Below, in pieces: positions 16,959 to 25,002 of a stretch of 41,659 bases of DNA (position 1 is its first letter; each line of letters begins with the position of its first letter). Origin of the DNA: a bacterium (lineage in GTDB: Bacteria; Bacteroidota; Bacteroidia; CAILMK01; JACPUW01); the NCBI GenBank assembly GCA_016124515.1, contig WGNN01000017.1, positions 1-41,659 on the forward strand, given 5' to 3'. The position numbers were made by a program, and so were the translations under genes. Under the pieces are notes generated by a model. That model was not told the origin of the DNA and did no database searches. It worked only from the letters and a program-made list of their open reading frames with translations.

Positions 16959-17858
16959 ATGAAAACCTTGAAAATTGTGCTGGTATTAATCAGCTGTGTA
17001 GCGCTCTCGGCTTGTGTATCAAAAAAGAAATACGAAGAACTGAGCGAAGCCAAACGCCGCAGCGACCTGAAACTTTCAGAAGTAAGTAAGGAAAATAAAG
17101 CCCTGAGCGACAAACTCACTGCAAAAACCAAAGAGGCTACCAAATTGAACGAAGATCTTGAGAGTCTGAAAAAAGAATTTAACGACATAAAAAATGAGAT
17201 GCTGGAGAACAATGCGCGGAAAACAACGCTTATTGAAGAGCTGAACCGCAAATTGGCCATGCTCTCAAGCGACCATAAAAGTGCAAAGGATTCGCTGCAA
17301 AAAATGCTGGCAAGGCTTGATGTACGCGATAAAAAATATGCGGAGCGACAAAAAGAACTAAGCGCACAACTAGCTGACCTTGAAGGAATAAGTGAAGCAC
17401 TGAACCAATACGGCACCAAGTTGTCTGACATGGAAAAATTCATTATCCACAACTTCGATAAAAATAATATTTCGGCTGCCTACACAGCCATCAACGGTGG
17501 TTTTCTATACATTACCTTCAATCCGGGTTTGTTGTTTAAAGCCGGTGGCACCGAACTGCAACCCGAAGGAAAACGCGCTTTGAAAATAATTGCAGCGGCA
17601 TTGGAAAGCAGCACGCCGGCCAATTGTGCAGTGGCTGCCAACTGGGCCGAAACCGAAACTCTTGCCAACGCATGGAACCTGACCCAACAAAGAGCCAATC
17701 AGGTATTTACTTATATAAAGGAGAATGGCAACCAAGCCGGTACCGGATTCAGCGTGAGCAGCGAAAAAGTTTCGGAACAAAAAATAGGTGAAAATAAGCA
17801 CGAGATTGCTCTTGTTTTATTTCCACCTTTACAAAACATCACCAAGTTTACAGAGTAA
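16959..17858 (+). CDS. OmpA-like lipoprotein with coiled-coil stalk
   Basis: 299 residues. Lipoprotein signal with lipobox LSAC (MKTLKIVLVLISCVALSACVS). Then a long charged coiled coil (about 25-150, many E/K/L heptads) and a C-terminal OmpA/MotB-like domain (LLFKAGGTELQPEGKRALKIIAAAL, then NAWNLTQQRANQVFTYIKENG and HEIALVLFP). Such proteins tie the outer membrane to peptidoglycan. The usual GHTD motif, whose Asp contacts diaminopimelate, is replaced by AANWAETE, although the Arg of QQRA is kept, so binding may be altered. The ATG at 16959 is preferred; another at 16944 adds five residues before the signal peptide. Monocistronic, with its own promoter. Confidence 0.85.
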   Translation: MKTLKIVLVLISCVALSACVSKKKYEELSEAKRRSDLKLSEVSKENKALSDKLTAKTKEATKLNEDLESLKKEFNDIKNEMLENNARKTTLIEELNRKLAMLSSDHKSAKDSLQKMLARLDVRDKKYAERQKELSAQLADLEGISEALNQYGTKLSDMEKFIIHNFDKNNISAAYTAINGGFLYITFNPGLLFKAGGTELQPEGKRALKIIAAALESSTPANCAVAANWAETETLANAWNLTQQRANQVFTYIKENGNQAGTGFSVSSEKVSEQKIGENKHEIALVLFPPLQNITKFTE

Positions 17859-17881
17859 ATCTACTTCTATAGGCTTTAAGT

Positions 17882-18292
17882 CTAAGAGTACACAAATCTT
17901 TTGCTCATTAGCTGCATCACCACTTCTTTGTCAAGTGGTTTTGTAACGTACTCCGAAATTACTTCAGAGTCTTTGGCCCTGCTTATGTCGCGGTCGTCAA
18001 CCGAGCTGCTGATCATAAAAATGGTTGGGTCTTTGGCAATCATGCGTTTTACTTCGTTGAAAGCCGTAATGAAATCCCAGCCGTCCATAATGGGCATGTT
18101 AATGTCGAGAAACATCACATCAGGAAGCTTTTCGCTGTCGTGTGCGTTTTCAATCAGGTATTTAATGGCTTCTTCGCCGTTTTCAAACGAAATAATGTTT
18201 TCTGCCAAATCCTGATTCACAATGTGTTTCTTCATGATAAACCTGAAAATATCATCATCGTCGATGATACATGCTGTTTTTACCTTTTTCAT
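17882..18292 (-). CDS. Single-domain response regulator (CheY-like)
   Basis: 136 residues, receiver domain only. Acidic cluster IIDDDD (residues 9-14), phospho-acceptor D63 in MFLDINMPIMDGW, Ser of MISSSVDD and Lys of YVTKPLDKE are all present, so it should be phosphorylated. The pattern (CIIDDDDIFRFIMKK...LPDVMFLDINMPIMDGWDF) is that of the common stand-alone Bacteroidota regulators that work with hybrid or orphan kinases. No kinase gene is adjacent. It converges on the OmpA-like lipoprotein gene with 23 nt between stops. Partner and output unknown. Confidence 0.92.
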   Translation of the reverse strand: MKKVKTACIIDDDDIFRFIMKKHIVNQDLAENIISFENGEEAIKYLIENAHDSEKLPDVMFLDINMPIMDGWDFITAFNEVKRMIAKDPTIFMISSSVDDRDISRAKDSEVISEYVTKPLDKEVVMQLMSKRFVYS

Positions 18293-18825
18293 CTTGTCGT
18301 TTTTGTTTGTTTGATTACACCTTGTGTTTGTGTGAGCACCACATCACTCAAACACAGGATCAAATTAATAGGTTATTTACCGAGCTCATCGAAGCATTCA
18401 CCGAAATTTAGCGAAATCAAGACGGCATTAAACCCCATTACACTGAATAGCAATACTTTAACATAATATTACTCCTTTTTTAATCGACCAACATCCAATA
18501 TAAGCCGTACTGAATTTGGGTAGAATCTTTATTTAACAACCTTAATTTCAACACTTTAAAACCCACATCACGCCTTTGACAGATTACATTACGATGAAAT
18601 TTTAGCCGAAACTAAAAGGCATTTCACCTAATTAGCGAATGAATAGATTTTGGCGTTTTAACAGGGTGCATTGTTCCATTTAAGCTTAAAGAGAGCCTTT
18701 GCCGGGAAAGGGTTTTTTGCAAGGTGCTACATGCAAAACCGCTGAAGTCTTTTACAAAACCTATAACAATAAAAAACCCCGCTTTGCAGAGCGGGGTTTT
18801 TATGTAAAGTGAATTTAAACCGTGT
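18293..18825. other. 533-bp intergenic region with palindromes and terminator-like hairpins
   Basis: No ORF is convincing here. The left 350 bp are AT-rich without clear structure. The right part holds a perfect 12-bp palindrome TTTAAGCTTAAA (18679-18690), a hairpin CCTTT-GCCGGG-AAAGG (18696-18711) followed by GTTTTTT, a further pairing GGTTTT..GC (from 18711) with GCAAAACC (18733-18740), and the strong terminator at 18772-18801. The run of structured elements suggests a small plus-strand RNA, but no good promoter was found. Confidence 0.4.
18772..18801. terminator. Intrinsic terminator
   Basis: AAAAACCCCGCT and AGCGGGGTTTTT pair over 12 bp around TTGCAG. It follows the minus-strand stop at 18826 by about 25 nt, so it mainly ends that transcript. 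It would also stop a plus-strand RNA coming from the intergenic region. Confidence 0.92.
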
Positions 18826-19791
18826 TTAAAAGTCGCCTACATTTCTGTTTTTCATGTATGACTCGGTTTTGTCTTTTGAGCTTTCTACGATGAGTGAAAA
18901 TTCATCGCCGGTACCTGAGTCGGTAAGTTTAATGGTCACATCACCAATTTTCCACTCAGTTACGCTCATGTCGTCGCCAAATACGTTCACATCTTCGGCA
19001 CCACCAAATTTGTGGTTCAAAATGAATTTTACTTCGCCGTAGTTGCTTTTTGAACCGCGCATTACCACTTTGGTAAAATGGTCGTCGTCGTTGAAAAAGT
19101 AGCTGATTCCGGTAAGGCGTACCGAACCAAAGGCAAGTTTTTCGTTTACGAGATAGTAGGTATTGGGTTGGTTGGCATTCTTGTCTTTTACAAAGTGGAT
19201 TTTTTCGCCGCTTGCGTAAATAGAGTCTTTGTGTTCCAACCATTTCAGACTGCGAAAACCTGAAACTTTTTTACCGTCATATACGATATCGTTCACATTC
19301 ATATTCACCAAAATGGCGCGGGTAAGGTCCCAATTGCTTTCAATGCTCAAGGTCACAATTTCGTCGCGCGAGTTTTGAGTGAGGTTCAGCGATACATCAC
19401 CTACTTGCCATTCAGAAACTTTGAGTACAGGGGTGGGATCTTTCACATTTTTAGCTCCACCAAATTTGAATACCAAAATGTCTTTAATGTCAGTTTGGTA
19501 TTTGCTAGTGCTATACATAATCACTTTTTTGAAGCGATCGTCTTTATTAAAGAAGTAGGTAATCTTGGTAAGTTTGGCAGCACCCAGCGTAAGGTTGTCA
19601 TTTTCAATTACATAAGCGTTTGGCTCAGTGGCTTCTTTGTCTTTTACAAATTTTACCTTGGTACCATTTGAGTAAACGGAATCCCTGTGAATTCCCCAAA
19701 CCAGGTCTCTAAAACCGGTAACTTTCGAGTCTTGTGCGTAGGCCGTTACCGAGAGAAGAATTGCGAAAACGGCAATCAGATTTTGTTTCAT
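18826..19791 (-). CDS. Hypothetical exported protein made of two tandem repeats
   Basis: 321 residues. Signal peptide MKQNLIAVFAILLSVTAYAQ, then two copies of a domain of about 135 residues: one from about 22 (KVTGFRDLVWGIHRDSVY) to 155, the other from about 173 (KVSGFRSLKWLEHKDSIY) to 309. Shared landmarks are GFR-x-L-x-W, H-x-DS-x-Y, FVKDK, the ITYFFNKDD/ISYFFNDDD strand, FKFGGA/HKFGGA and SEWQVGDV/TEWKIGDV. By eye 40-50% of positions agree, so this is an internal duplication. No known family is recognised; the fold is probably beta-rich. A -7 box lies about 30 nt upstream and a terminator directly downstream, so it is monocistronic. Confidence 0.8.
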   Translation of the reverse strand: MKQNLIAVFAILLSVTAYAQDSKVTGFRDLVWGIHRDSVYSNGTKVKFVKDKEATEPNAYVIENDNLTLGAAKLTKITYFFNKDDRFKKVIMYSTSKYQTDIKDILVFKFGGAKNVKDPTPVLKVSEWQVGDVSLNLTQNSRDEIVTLSIESNWDLTRAILVNMNVNDIVYDGKKVSGFRSLKWLEHKDSIYASGEKIHFVKDKNANQPNTYYLVNEKLAFGSVRLTGISYFFNDDDHFTKVVMRGSKSNYGEVKFILNHKFGGAEDVNVFGDDMSVTEWKIGDVTIKLTDSGTGDEFSLIVESSKDKTESYMKNRNVGDF

Positions 19792-19821
19792 GTTTTGTGG
19801 CTTTTTGATTCTTTAGCTGCT

Positions 19822-19829
19822 CAAAAATA
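19822..19829 (-). promoter_or_regulatory. Bacteroidota-type -7 box (TATTTTTG)
   Basis: The exact TAnnTTTG match on the minus strand lies 30 nt before the ATG at 19791, which leaves a leader of about 20-25 nt. No convincing -33 element at the usual spacing. Confidence 0.45.
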
Positions 19830-19866
19830 AAATATTATTCCAACCGTGAATTTTTAAACTTTTCCA

Positions 19867-21975
19867 CTATGAAATTAGGCTCCAGTTTGTGCCCGTTTCC
19901 TCTTGCTTTTTCAACTCCATTTTAAGGGCTTTGTGCGCTTCATTTTGTAAACCAATATCCTTGTCCAATACCTTTTTTGCGGCTTCTCGCGCAAGGCTAA
20001 CCAATTGACCATCAGTTACCAAATTGGCGAGTTTTAAATTTGGCAGGCCACTTTGTTGTGTGCCGCTGATGTCGCCGGGGCCGCGAATTTCCAAATCAAC
20101 CTCGGCTATTTGAAAACCATCATTTGTTTGTACCATAGTTTCCAATCTGCGCCGCGCTTCCTTGCTTAGCTTGTGTCCAGTAATTAGTACACAGTAAGAT
20201 TTATTGGCTCCACGCCCTACCCTGCCGCGCAGCTGATGCAGCTGACTCAAGCCAAACCGTTCGGCGTTTTCAATTACCATTACGGTGGCGTTGGGCACAT
20301 CCACTCCCACCTCAATCACGGTGGTGGCTACCATAATCTGTGTTTCGCCCGATTTAAATCGCTGCATCTCCAAATCTTTGTCGTAGGCGCTCATTCGGCC
20401 ATGTACCACACTCACTTGGTATTGCGGTTTTGGAAACTCTCTCAGAAGGCTTTCATAGCCTTGCATCAAGTTACTCAAGTCCAACGTTTCCGACTCTTCA
20501 ATAAGTGGATACACGAGGTAAACTTGTCGGCCTTCTGCTATTTGACTCTTCAAAAAACCATATACCTGCAAGCGGTTTTTCTCAAAGTAATGGCGTGTTT
20601 CTATGGGTTTTCGGCCCGGCGGCAACTCATCGAGCACCGAAGTTTCAAGATCGCCATAGAGCGTCATGGCCAAGGTACGCGGAATGGGAGTGGCGGTCAT
20701 TACCAATACGTGCGGTGCAATATCGCTTTTGTTCCACAACCTTGCCCTTTGCGCCACGCCAAAACGGTGTTGCTCATCAACCACGGCCATGGCAAATGCT
20801 TTAAACTGCACTTTGTCTTCAATTAAAGCATGCGTGCCTACCAATATATGGCAGCTTCCGTCCAGGAGTTCTGCATGTATTTCGCGCCTTTCGCGGGCAC
20901 TTGTGGCGCCGGTAAGCAAACGAATATTTACGGGCAAATCCTGCAACAAGTAGTTGAGGTTGGTATAGTGTTGACGCGCCAATATTTCGGTGGGTGCCAT
21001 TAGTGCGGCTTGCTTGCCATTGTCAACTGCCAGCAACATAGACAGCAAGGCCACCAAGGTTTTTCCACTGCCAACATCGCCTTGCAGCAGGCGGTTCATT
21101 TGCACTCCTGAGCGCGTGCTGTGGTGAATTTCGCGCACCACCCGTTTTTGCGCACCCGTGAGTTCAAAGGGCAAAATTTCATTGTAAAATTTATTGAAAA
21201 ACGCACCCACCTCGGGCAATGGATAGCCTTTGAGCTTTTGTTGCCGGTTTTGTGTGCTTCCCAATATCTGGCATTGAATCAGAAACAATTCCTCAAACTT
21301 CATCCGAAACCTTGCTTTTTGCATGGCGGCCAAATCGCGTGGAAAATGTATTTGATGTAAAGCTACTTTGCGGTCTATCAGGCGGTTTTCGCTTAAGACT
21401 TCCCCTGGCAAAAAATCCGTTATTTTATCGCCATGCAGCTCAAGCAACGTTTTGGTAAGTTTCTCAATATGCTTTGAGTCTATGTTTTTCTTCTTGAGCT
21501 TTTCGGTGGTGTTATATACCGGTCGCAAACCCGATTTTGTTTCAGGTGCGGCGTTGGGGTTGTACAATTCAATTTCTGGATGGGTAAAATTGAGGCGGCT
21601 GCCAAAAAGACTGGGTTTGCCAAAAACCAAATAGGTTTGGCCCGCTTTGAGTAGTTTTTTTATCCAGTTGGCTCCCGCAAACCAAACCATTTCAATAGAG
21701 CCACTGCCATCTACAAGAGTGGCTACCAATCTTTTGGAGCCTTTAGTGCCAACTTCTTCCACGCGCTGCAAACGGCCAATTACCTGCACCTGCGGCAAGT
21801 CTTCGGTCAAGTTGCCAATGGCGTAAACTTTGGAGCGGTCAATATATCTGAAGGGATAGTGCGACAATAAATCGCCGAATGTATGCACCTGAAGTTCAGC
21901 CTTTAATGCCTTGCCTTTTTCAGGCCCCACGCCTTTCAGGTATTCAATGGGTGTATCGAGTATATCATGAAGCAC
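19867..21975 (-). CDS. recG: ATP-dependent DNA helicase RecG
   Basis: The 702-residue branch-migrating helicase remodels stalled replication forks and Holliday junctions. It has an N-terminal wedge/OB domain (about 1-230; PIEYLKGVGPEKGKAL, HTFGDLLSHYPFRYIDRS), Walker A GDVGSGKT at about 299-306, the DEQH box in VVDEQHRFGVAQRARL, and the TRG and motif VI region (ATTVIEVGVDVPNATVMVIE, LHQLRGRVGRG). Length is normal for the family. It is last in the minus-strand series, 54 nt after gldD, with only a weak sign of its own promoter. Confidence 0.97.
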   Translation of the reverse strand: MLHDILDTPIEYLKGVGPEKGKALKAELQVHTFGDLLSHYPFRYIDRSKVYAIGNLTEDLPQVQVIGRLQRVEEVGTKGSKRLVATLVDGSGSIEMVWFAGANWIKKLLKAGQTYLVFGKPSLFGSRLNFTHPEIELYNPNAAPETKSGLRPVYNTTEKLKKKNIDSKHIEKLTKTLLELHGDKITDFLPGEVLSENRLIDRKVALHQIHFPRDLAAMQKARFRMKFEELFLIQCQILGSTQNRQQKLKGYPLPEVGAFFNKFYNEILPFELTGAQKRVVREIHHSTRSGVQMNRLLQGDVGSGKTLVALLSMLLAVDNGKQAALMAPTEILARQHYTNLNYLLQDLPVNIRLLTGATSARERREIHAELLDGSCHILVGTHALIEDKVQFKAFAMAVVDEQHRFGVAQRARLWNKSDIAPHVLVMTATPIPRTLAMTLYGDLETSVLDELPPGRKPIETRHYFEKNRLQVYGFLKSQIAEGRQVYLVYPLIEESETLDLSNLMQGYESLLREFPKPQYQVSVVHGRMSAYDKDLEMQRFKSGETQIMVATTVIEVGVDVPNATVMVIENAERFGLSQLHQLRGRVGRGANKSYCVLITGHKLSKEARRRLETMVQTNDGFQIAEVDLEIRGPGDISGTQQSGLPNLKLANLVTDGQLVSLAREAAKKVLDKDIGLQNEAHKALKMELKKQEETGTNWSLIS

Positions 21976-22029
21976 TGTTCCAAAAATATTTGAAATAGTG
22001 TAAAATGAAGGCTTGTAAGCGGTTGATAT

Positions 22030-22629
22030 CTATCGGTAGTGCTCCAATTCCTTACCGGTCCAGTGGAAAGTGCTTATCATGCGCTCAATGTCTTCGCCGA
22101 TGAATTTGATAACCGGAGCGAGGGAGTCTTTGTTGGGTTCGCAATTGAAGTAGAGCGAGGCGCGCACAAAATGTTGGGTACTGTCGGTAAGGAAAAACTG
22201 GAGGTTTGAAGCTGTATTGCCCCCAATCCTAAAAAGCAGCCCTGAAGCATCAAACAATTGGTTTTCAACCCGCTCTTCGGTTATTCGTTCGGCTTTTATA
22301 TTGTGTTTTTCAACAAAAGTGTAGGCATCGGTAATGAGGTGTTGAAAATCGCCTTCTTCAACTATGGGTTTGTAGCTAAGGTGCAGGCTGGCATTAAAGG
22401 GTTTGTATTCCACATTTACCCAGCAAAATGCTTCGTCGCCCAGCATATCGGGTTTTATCTCGGCATAGGTTGGGTATTCAAAAGCATAAGGACAATCGGC
22501 ATCATAGGTTTGGTATTCCTTTTCGGGAAACTGTATGCGGTAGTAGGCTCTTGGCTTGGGCACGTAGTTGGTGCTGCATGCCTGCAAGAGCAAGGCCGCC
22601 ATTATTGTGATAAAAACCGTTTTAACCAT
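22030..22629 (-). CDS. gldD: Gliding motility lipoprotein GldD
   Basis: 199 residues. Lipoprotein signal (MVKTVFITIMAALLLQAC), then the GldD pattern NYVPKPRAYYRIQFPEKEY, CPYAFEYPTYAEIKPD, CWVNVEYKPFNASLHLSYK and HNIKAERI. GldD is needed for gliding in Flavobacterium and belongs to the machinery associated with type IX secretion; it also occurs in non-gliding Bacteroidota. The ATG at 22629 is chosen: it overlaps the stop of the Nfu-like gene as ATGGTTAA (8 nt), which suggests coupled translation. An upstream TTG is possible. The esterase at 13135 shows that this genome uses T9SS. Confidence 0.93.
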   Translation of the reverse strand: MVKTVFITIMAALLLQACSTNYVPKPRAYYRIQFPEKEYQTYDADCPYAFEYPTYAEIKPDMLGDEAFCWVNVEYKPFNASLHLSYKPIVEEGDFQHLITDAYTFVEKHNIKAERITEERVENQLFDASGLLFRIGGNTASNLQFFLTDSTQHFVRASLYFNCEPNKDSLAPVIKFIGEDIERMISTFHWTGKELEHYR

Positions 22630-23212
22630 TATGCGCAACTACTTCGGTGATTTGTGGAATCATTCTTTTCAATAGCGCTTCGATACCTGCTTTTAACGTA
22701 ACGGTGGCTGAAGGACAACCTGAACAAGCTCCCTTTAGGGTAAGTGAAACTACGCCATCTTCATAACTATTGAAGTCTATGGCACCACCGTCCATTTCCA
22801 CTGCGGGTCTTATATTTTCGTTGAGCAGGTTTTTTATTTTGGTCACCACTTCGCCGTCGTTGTCGTCCATGGCGTAGTTGGCGTCTTCGTAGCTTATGTC
22901 TTCAGTAAACATCTTATTGCCACTTTCAAGAAACTCTTTGATAAAGCGGCGCAGCGATGGAATGAGTTCCACCCACATTTTATCTTCGGTCTTGGTGATG
23001 GTGATAAAATTGTTGGCAATAAACACGCGCTTCACAAATCCCATTTCAAACAGTTGGGTAGCCAAGGGCGATTTTGCTGATTTTTCAAGTGAATCGAAAT
23101 CGAAAGAATGGCCACGAACCAAGAGCTTGTTCACCACAAATTTGAGCGACTCAGGATTGGGTGTTGCCTCGGCATATACGGTAATGGGGGTATTTTTTGA
23201 TGTTTCGGTCAT
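22622..23212 (-). CDS. NifU/Nfu-type Fe-S cluster scaffold or carrier
   Basis: 196 residues. N-terminal Nfu_N domain (about 10-95; YAEATPNPESLKFVVN, then FVKRVFIANNFITITK) and C-terminal NifU domain (about 118-190; IRPAVEMDGGAIDF, LKGACSGCPSATVTLK) with the cluster-binding C163-x2-C166. It is expected to carry [4Fe-4S] clusters to apoproteins. Possible local clients are QueE, encoded just upstream in the same series, and the Fe-S photolyase; that is inference only. The C-terminus overlaps the gldD start. Confidence 0.95.
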   Translation of the reverse strand: MTETSKNTPITVYAEATPNPESLKFVVNKLLVRGHSFDFDSLEKSAKSPLATQLFEMGFVKRVFIANNFITITKTEDKMWVELIPSLRRFIKEFLESGNKMFTEDISYEDANYAMDDNDGEVVTKIKNLLNENIRPAVEMDGGAIDFNSYEDGVVSLTLKGACSGCPSATVTLKAGIEALLKRMIPQITEVVAHNG

Positions 23213-23255
23213 AACTAATTTGCATTGGTTGCGAAGCCTTGAAAACGCAGCTTCG

Positions 23256-23834
23256 TCAAGGAATGTTCAAGTACTTGTGTGTTTGCAAAGATATTTTCCA
23301 CTTTGGATTTTGCTTTACGTATTCCACTATTTGGGGCAGATAGCTTTGGGCGCGGCTCCACTCGGGTTGGAGCAGCAGTTGACAGGCCTCACCTACTTTT
23401 TGGGCTTGTTGCTCGGCCCAGGCAAAATCACTTTTATTGTACACAATTACCTTTAGCTCGTGGCAGCGGTCAAAAACTTCGGGTAGTGGTTTCACAAATT
23501 TTTTGGGTGAAAGACAAACCCAATCCCATGTACCCGTGAGCGGATGTACGCCGGCGGTTTCAATATGTGTTTTAAAACCGTGGTTTTGCAAGGCTTTTGT
23601 CAGGTTTCCAAGGTCGTGCATCAGTGGTTCGCCACCGGTTATAACCGCAAGGCGCGCAGGATGTTGCATTGCTTCCTGCACCAGATTTTGAGCGGTGAGC
23701 ATTGGGTAATTTTGTGTCCACGAATCCTTTACATCGCACCACACACAACCCACATCGCAGCCCGCCAATCTAATGAAATAGGCGGCTTTTCCTGTATGCA
23801 CTCCTTCGCCTTGTATGGTGTAGAAATGCTCCAT
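23256..23834 (-). CDS. queE: 7-carboxy-7-deazaguanine synthase QueE (radical SAM)
   Basis: Converts 6-carboxytetrahydropterin to 7-carboxy-7-deazaguanine in preQ0/queuosine synthesis. 192 residues beginning MEHFYTIQGEGVHTGKAAYF. The radical-SAM cysteines C26-x3-C30-x2-C33 (GCDVGCVWCD) bind the [4Fe-4S] cluster. VITGGEPLMH is the usual GGEP SAM motif and CLSPKKF is conserved. Codons upstream of the ATG still look QueE-like (FSDPYPV before MEHF), but no usual start codon is found before an in-frame stop, so the ATG at 23834 is kept. It sits 56 nt after folD. The enzyme for the preceding step (QueD) is at 39645. Confidence 0.94.
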   Translation of the reverse strand: MEHFYTIQGEGVHTGKAAYFIRLAGCDVGCVWCDVKDSWTQNYPMLTAQNLVQEAMQHPARLAVITGGEPLMHDLGNLTKALQNHGFKTHIETAGVHPLTGTWDWVCLSPKKFVKPLPEVFDRCHELKVIVYNKSDFAWAEQQAQKVGEACQLLLQPEWSRAQSYLPQIVEYVKQNPKWKISLQTHKYLNIP

Positions 23835-23890
23835 AACAGGATATGGGTCAGAAAACTTTTGGAGTAAAACCGGTTTTTCTATGGTTTATA

Positions 23891-24769
23891 TTATTTGCGG
23901 TTGAGCGCTGACTGATAGGTATTGAGCATGAGGCCGGCAATGGTCATGGGGCCCACACCACCCGGAACCGGCGTGATGTACGATGCTTTTGGTTCTACCG
24001 CTTCGTAGTCAACATCGCCTACCAATTTGTAGCCTCTTTTGCGGCTGGCGTCTTCTACCCGGTTCATGCCCACGTCTATTACCACGGCACCTTCTTTCAC
24101 CATATCGGCAGTCACAAAATTGGCTTTTCCAATGGCCACCACCAAAATATCGGCTTCGGCGCAAATTTCTTTGATGTTTTGGGTTCGGCTGTGGCAAACC
24201 GTTACCGTACCATTGCCATAAGGTCGGCTTTGCGAAAGTAAAATACTTATGGGGCGACCCACAATGTGACTTCGGCCAATAACTACAACGTTTTTGCCAG
24301 AGGCGGATATGCCGTAGTGCTCCATCATTTTGGTAATGCCGAATGGTGTTGCGGGCAAATAGGTGGGCAAACCTGCCACCATTTTACCAACGTTTTGTAC
24401 GTGAAAACCATCCACATCTTTGTCGGGATGAACGGTTTCTATCACTTTATCTTCAGAAATATGCTCGGGCAAAGGAAGTTGCACAATGTAGCCATCCACA
24501 CCCGGATCGTTGTTGAGCTTGTCAACTTCGGCCAAAAGCTCGGCTTCGGTAATGCTGGTTTCAAATTGCAACAAGGTTGACTTGAAGCCCACCTCTCCGC
24601 AGAATTTAATTTTGTTTCCTACATAGGCTTTGCTGGCGGGATTGTTTCCTACCATAACCGCCACAAGGTGAGGCGGATTTTTGCCTTCGGCCACCATTGC
24701 TTCCACCTTTTTTTTCAAATCATCTTTTATTGCAGCAGAAGTAGCTCTGCCATCAAGAATTGTTGCCAT
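23891..24769 (-). CDS. folD: Methylenetetrahydrofolate dehydrogenase/cyclohydrolase FolD
   Basis: The 292-residue bifunctional cytosolic enzyme interconverts 5,10-methylene-, methenyl- and 10-formyl-tetrahydrofolate. Motifs: YVGNKIKFCGEVGFKS with the catalytic Tyr/Lys region, the conserved GYIVQLPLPEHI, the Rossmann signature VVVIGRSHIVGRPISILL, and the C-terminal TPVPGGVGPMTIAGLM. Length is normal. It lies in the minus-strand series, 5 nt after the small lipoprotein gene upstream of it. Confidence 0.97.
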   Translation of the reverse strand: MATILDGRATSAAIKDDLKKKVEAMVAEGKNPPHLVAVMVGNNPASKAYVGNKIKFCGEVGFKSTLLQFETSITEAELLAEVDKLNNDPGVDGYIVQLPLPEHISEDKVIETVHPDKDVDGFHVQNVGKMVAGLPTYLPATPFGITKMMEHYGISASGKNVVVIGRSHIVGRPISILLSQSRPYGNGTVTVCHSRTQNIKEICAEADILVVAIGKANFVTADMVKEGAVVIDVGMNRVEDASRKRGYKLVGDVDYEAVEPKASYITPVPGGVGPMTIAGLMLNTYQSALNRK

Positions 24770-24774
24770 AGGAT

Positions 24775-25002
24775 TTAATATTCGTCGGTTGTTTCGGTTT
24801 TGTTTGCTTTTTTCTTTGCTTTTCGCTTTGATGGATCCATTGACTTGGGGAAAAGCCCAATATCTCTTTTGCGCTTCTGGTTGAATTTAGCAAGTTGTCT
24901 GTTTTGGTATTCTCTGCCATTGGCCGGGCAAATAGCCGGTGCGCAAGAACACACGCTAATGGCAAGGAAGGCGATACATGCTATTTTTACGAAGTGCTTC
25001 AA
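24775..25002 (-). CDS. Very small lipoprotein, paralogue of its upstream neighbour
   Basis: 75 residues. Lipoprotein signal (KIACIAFLAISVCSC) followed by a short mature part that starts CAPAICPANG and is rich in K, R, N and Q (FNQKRKRDIG, KRKAKKKANKTE). The start appears to be a TTG at 25002, abutting the TAA of the preceding gene, because no in-frame ATG precedes the signal peptide. The mature start C-x-P-x2-CPAN is shared with the 25003-25284 product, so the two are tandem paralogues. No known function; the basic tail suggests contact with a negatively charged surface such as lipid A or nucleic acid. Confidence 0.7.
   Translation of the reverse strand: MKHFVKIACIAFLAISVCSCAPAICPANGREYQNRQLAKFNQKRKRDIGLFPKSMDPSKRKAKKKANKTETTDEY

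Noticed and set aside
16880-17452. 190-codon minus-strand ORF opposite the OmpA-like lipoprotein
   Set aside because: Ser/Leu/Phe-rich composition is the mirror of the coiled-coil's codon bias.
18293-18660. tRNA or other known RNA gene in the intergenic region
   Set aside because: No cloverleaf arms, TTC loop or CCA end found; sequence is AT-rich without clear structure.
20236-20826. 196-codon plus-strand ORF inside recG
   Set aside because: Antisense shadow of conserved helicase motifs; rich in H, F and Q in a non-protein way.
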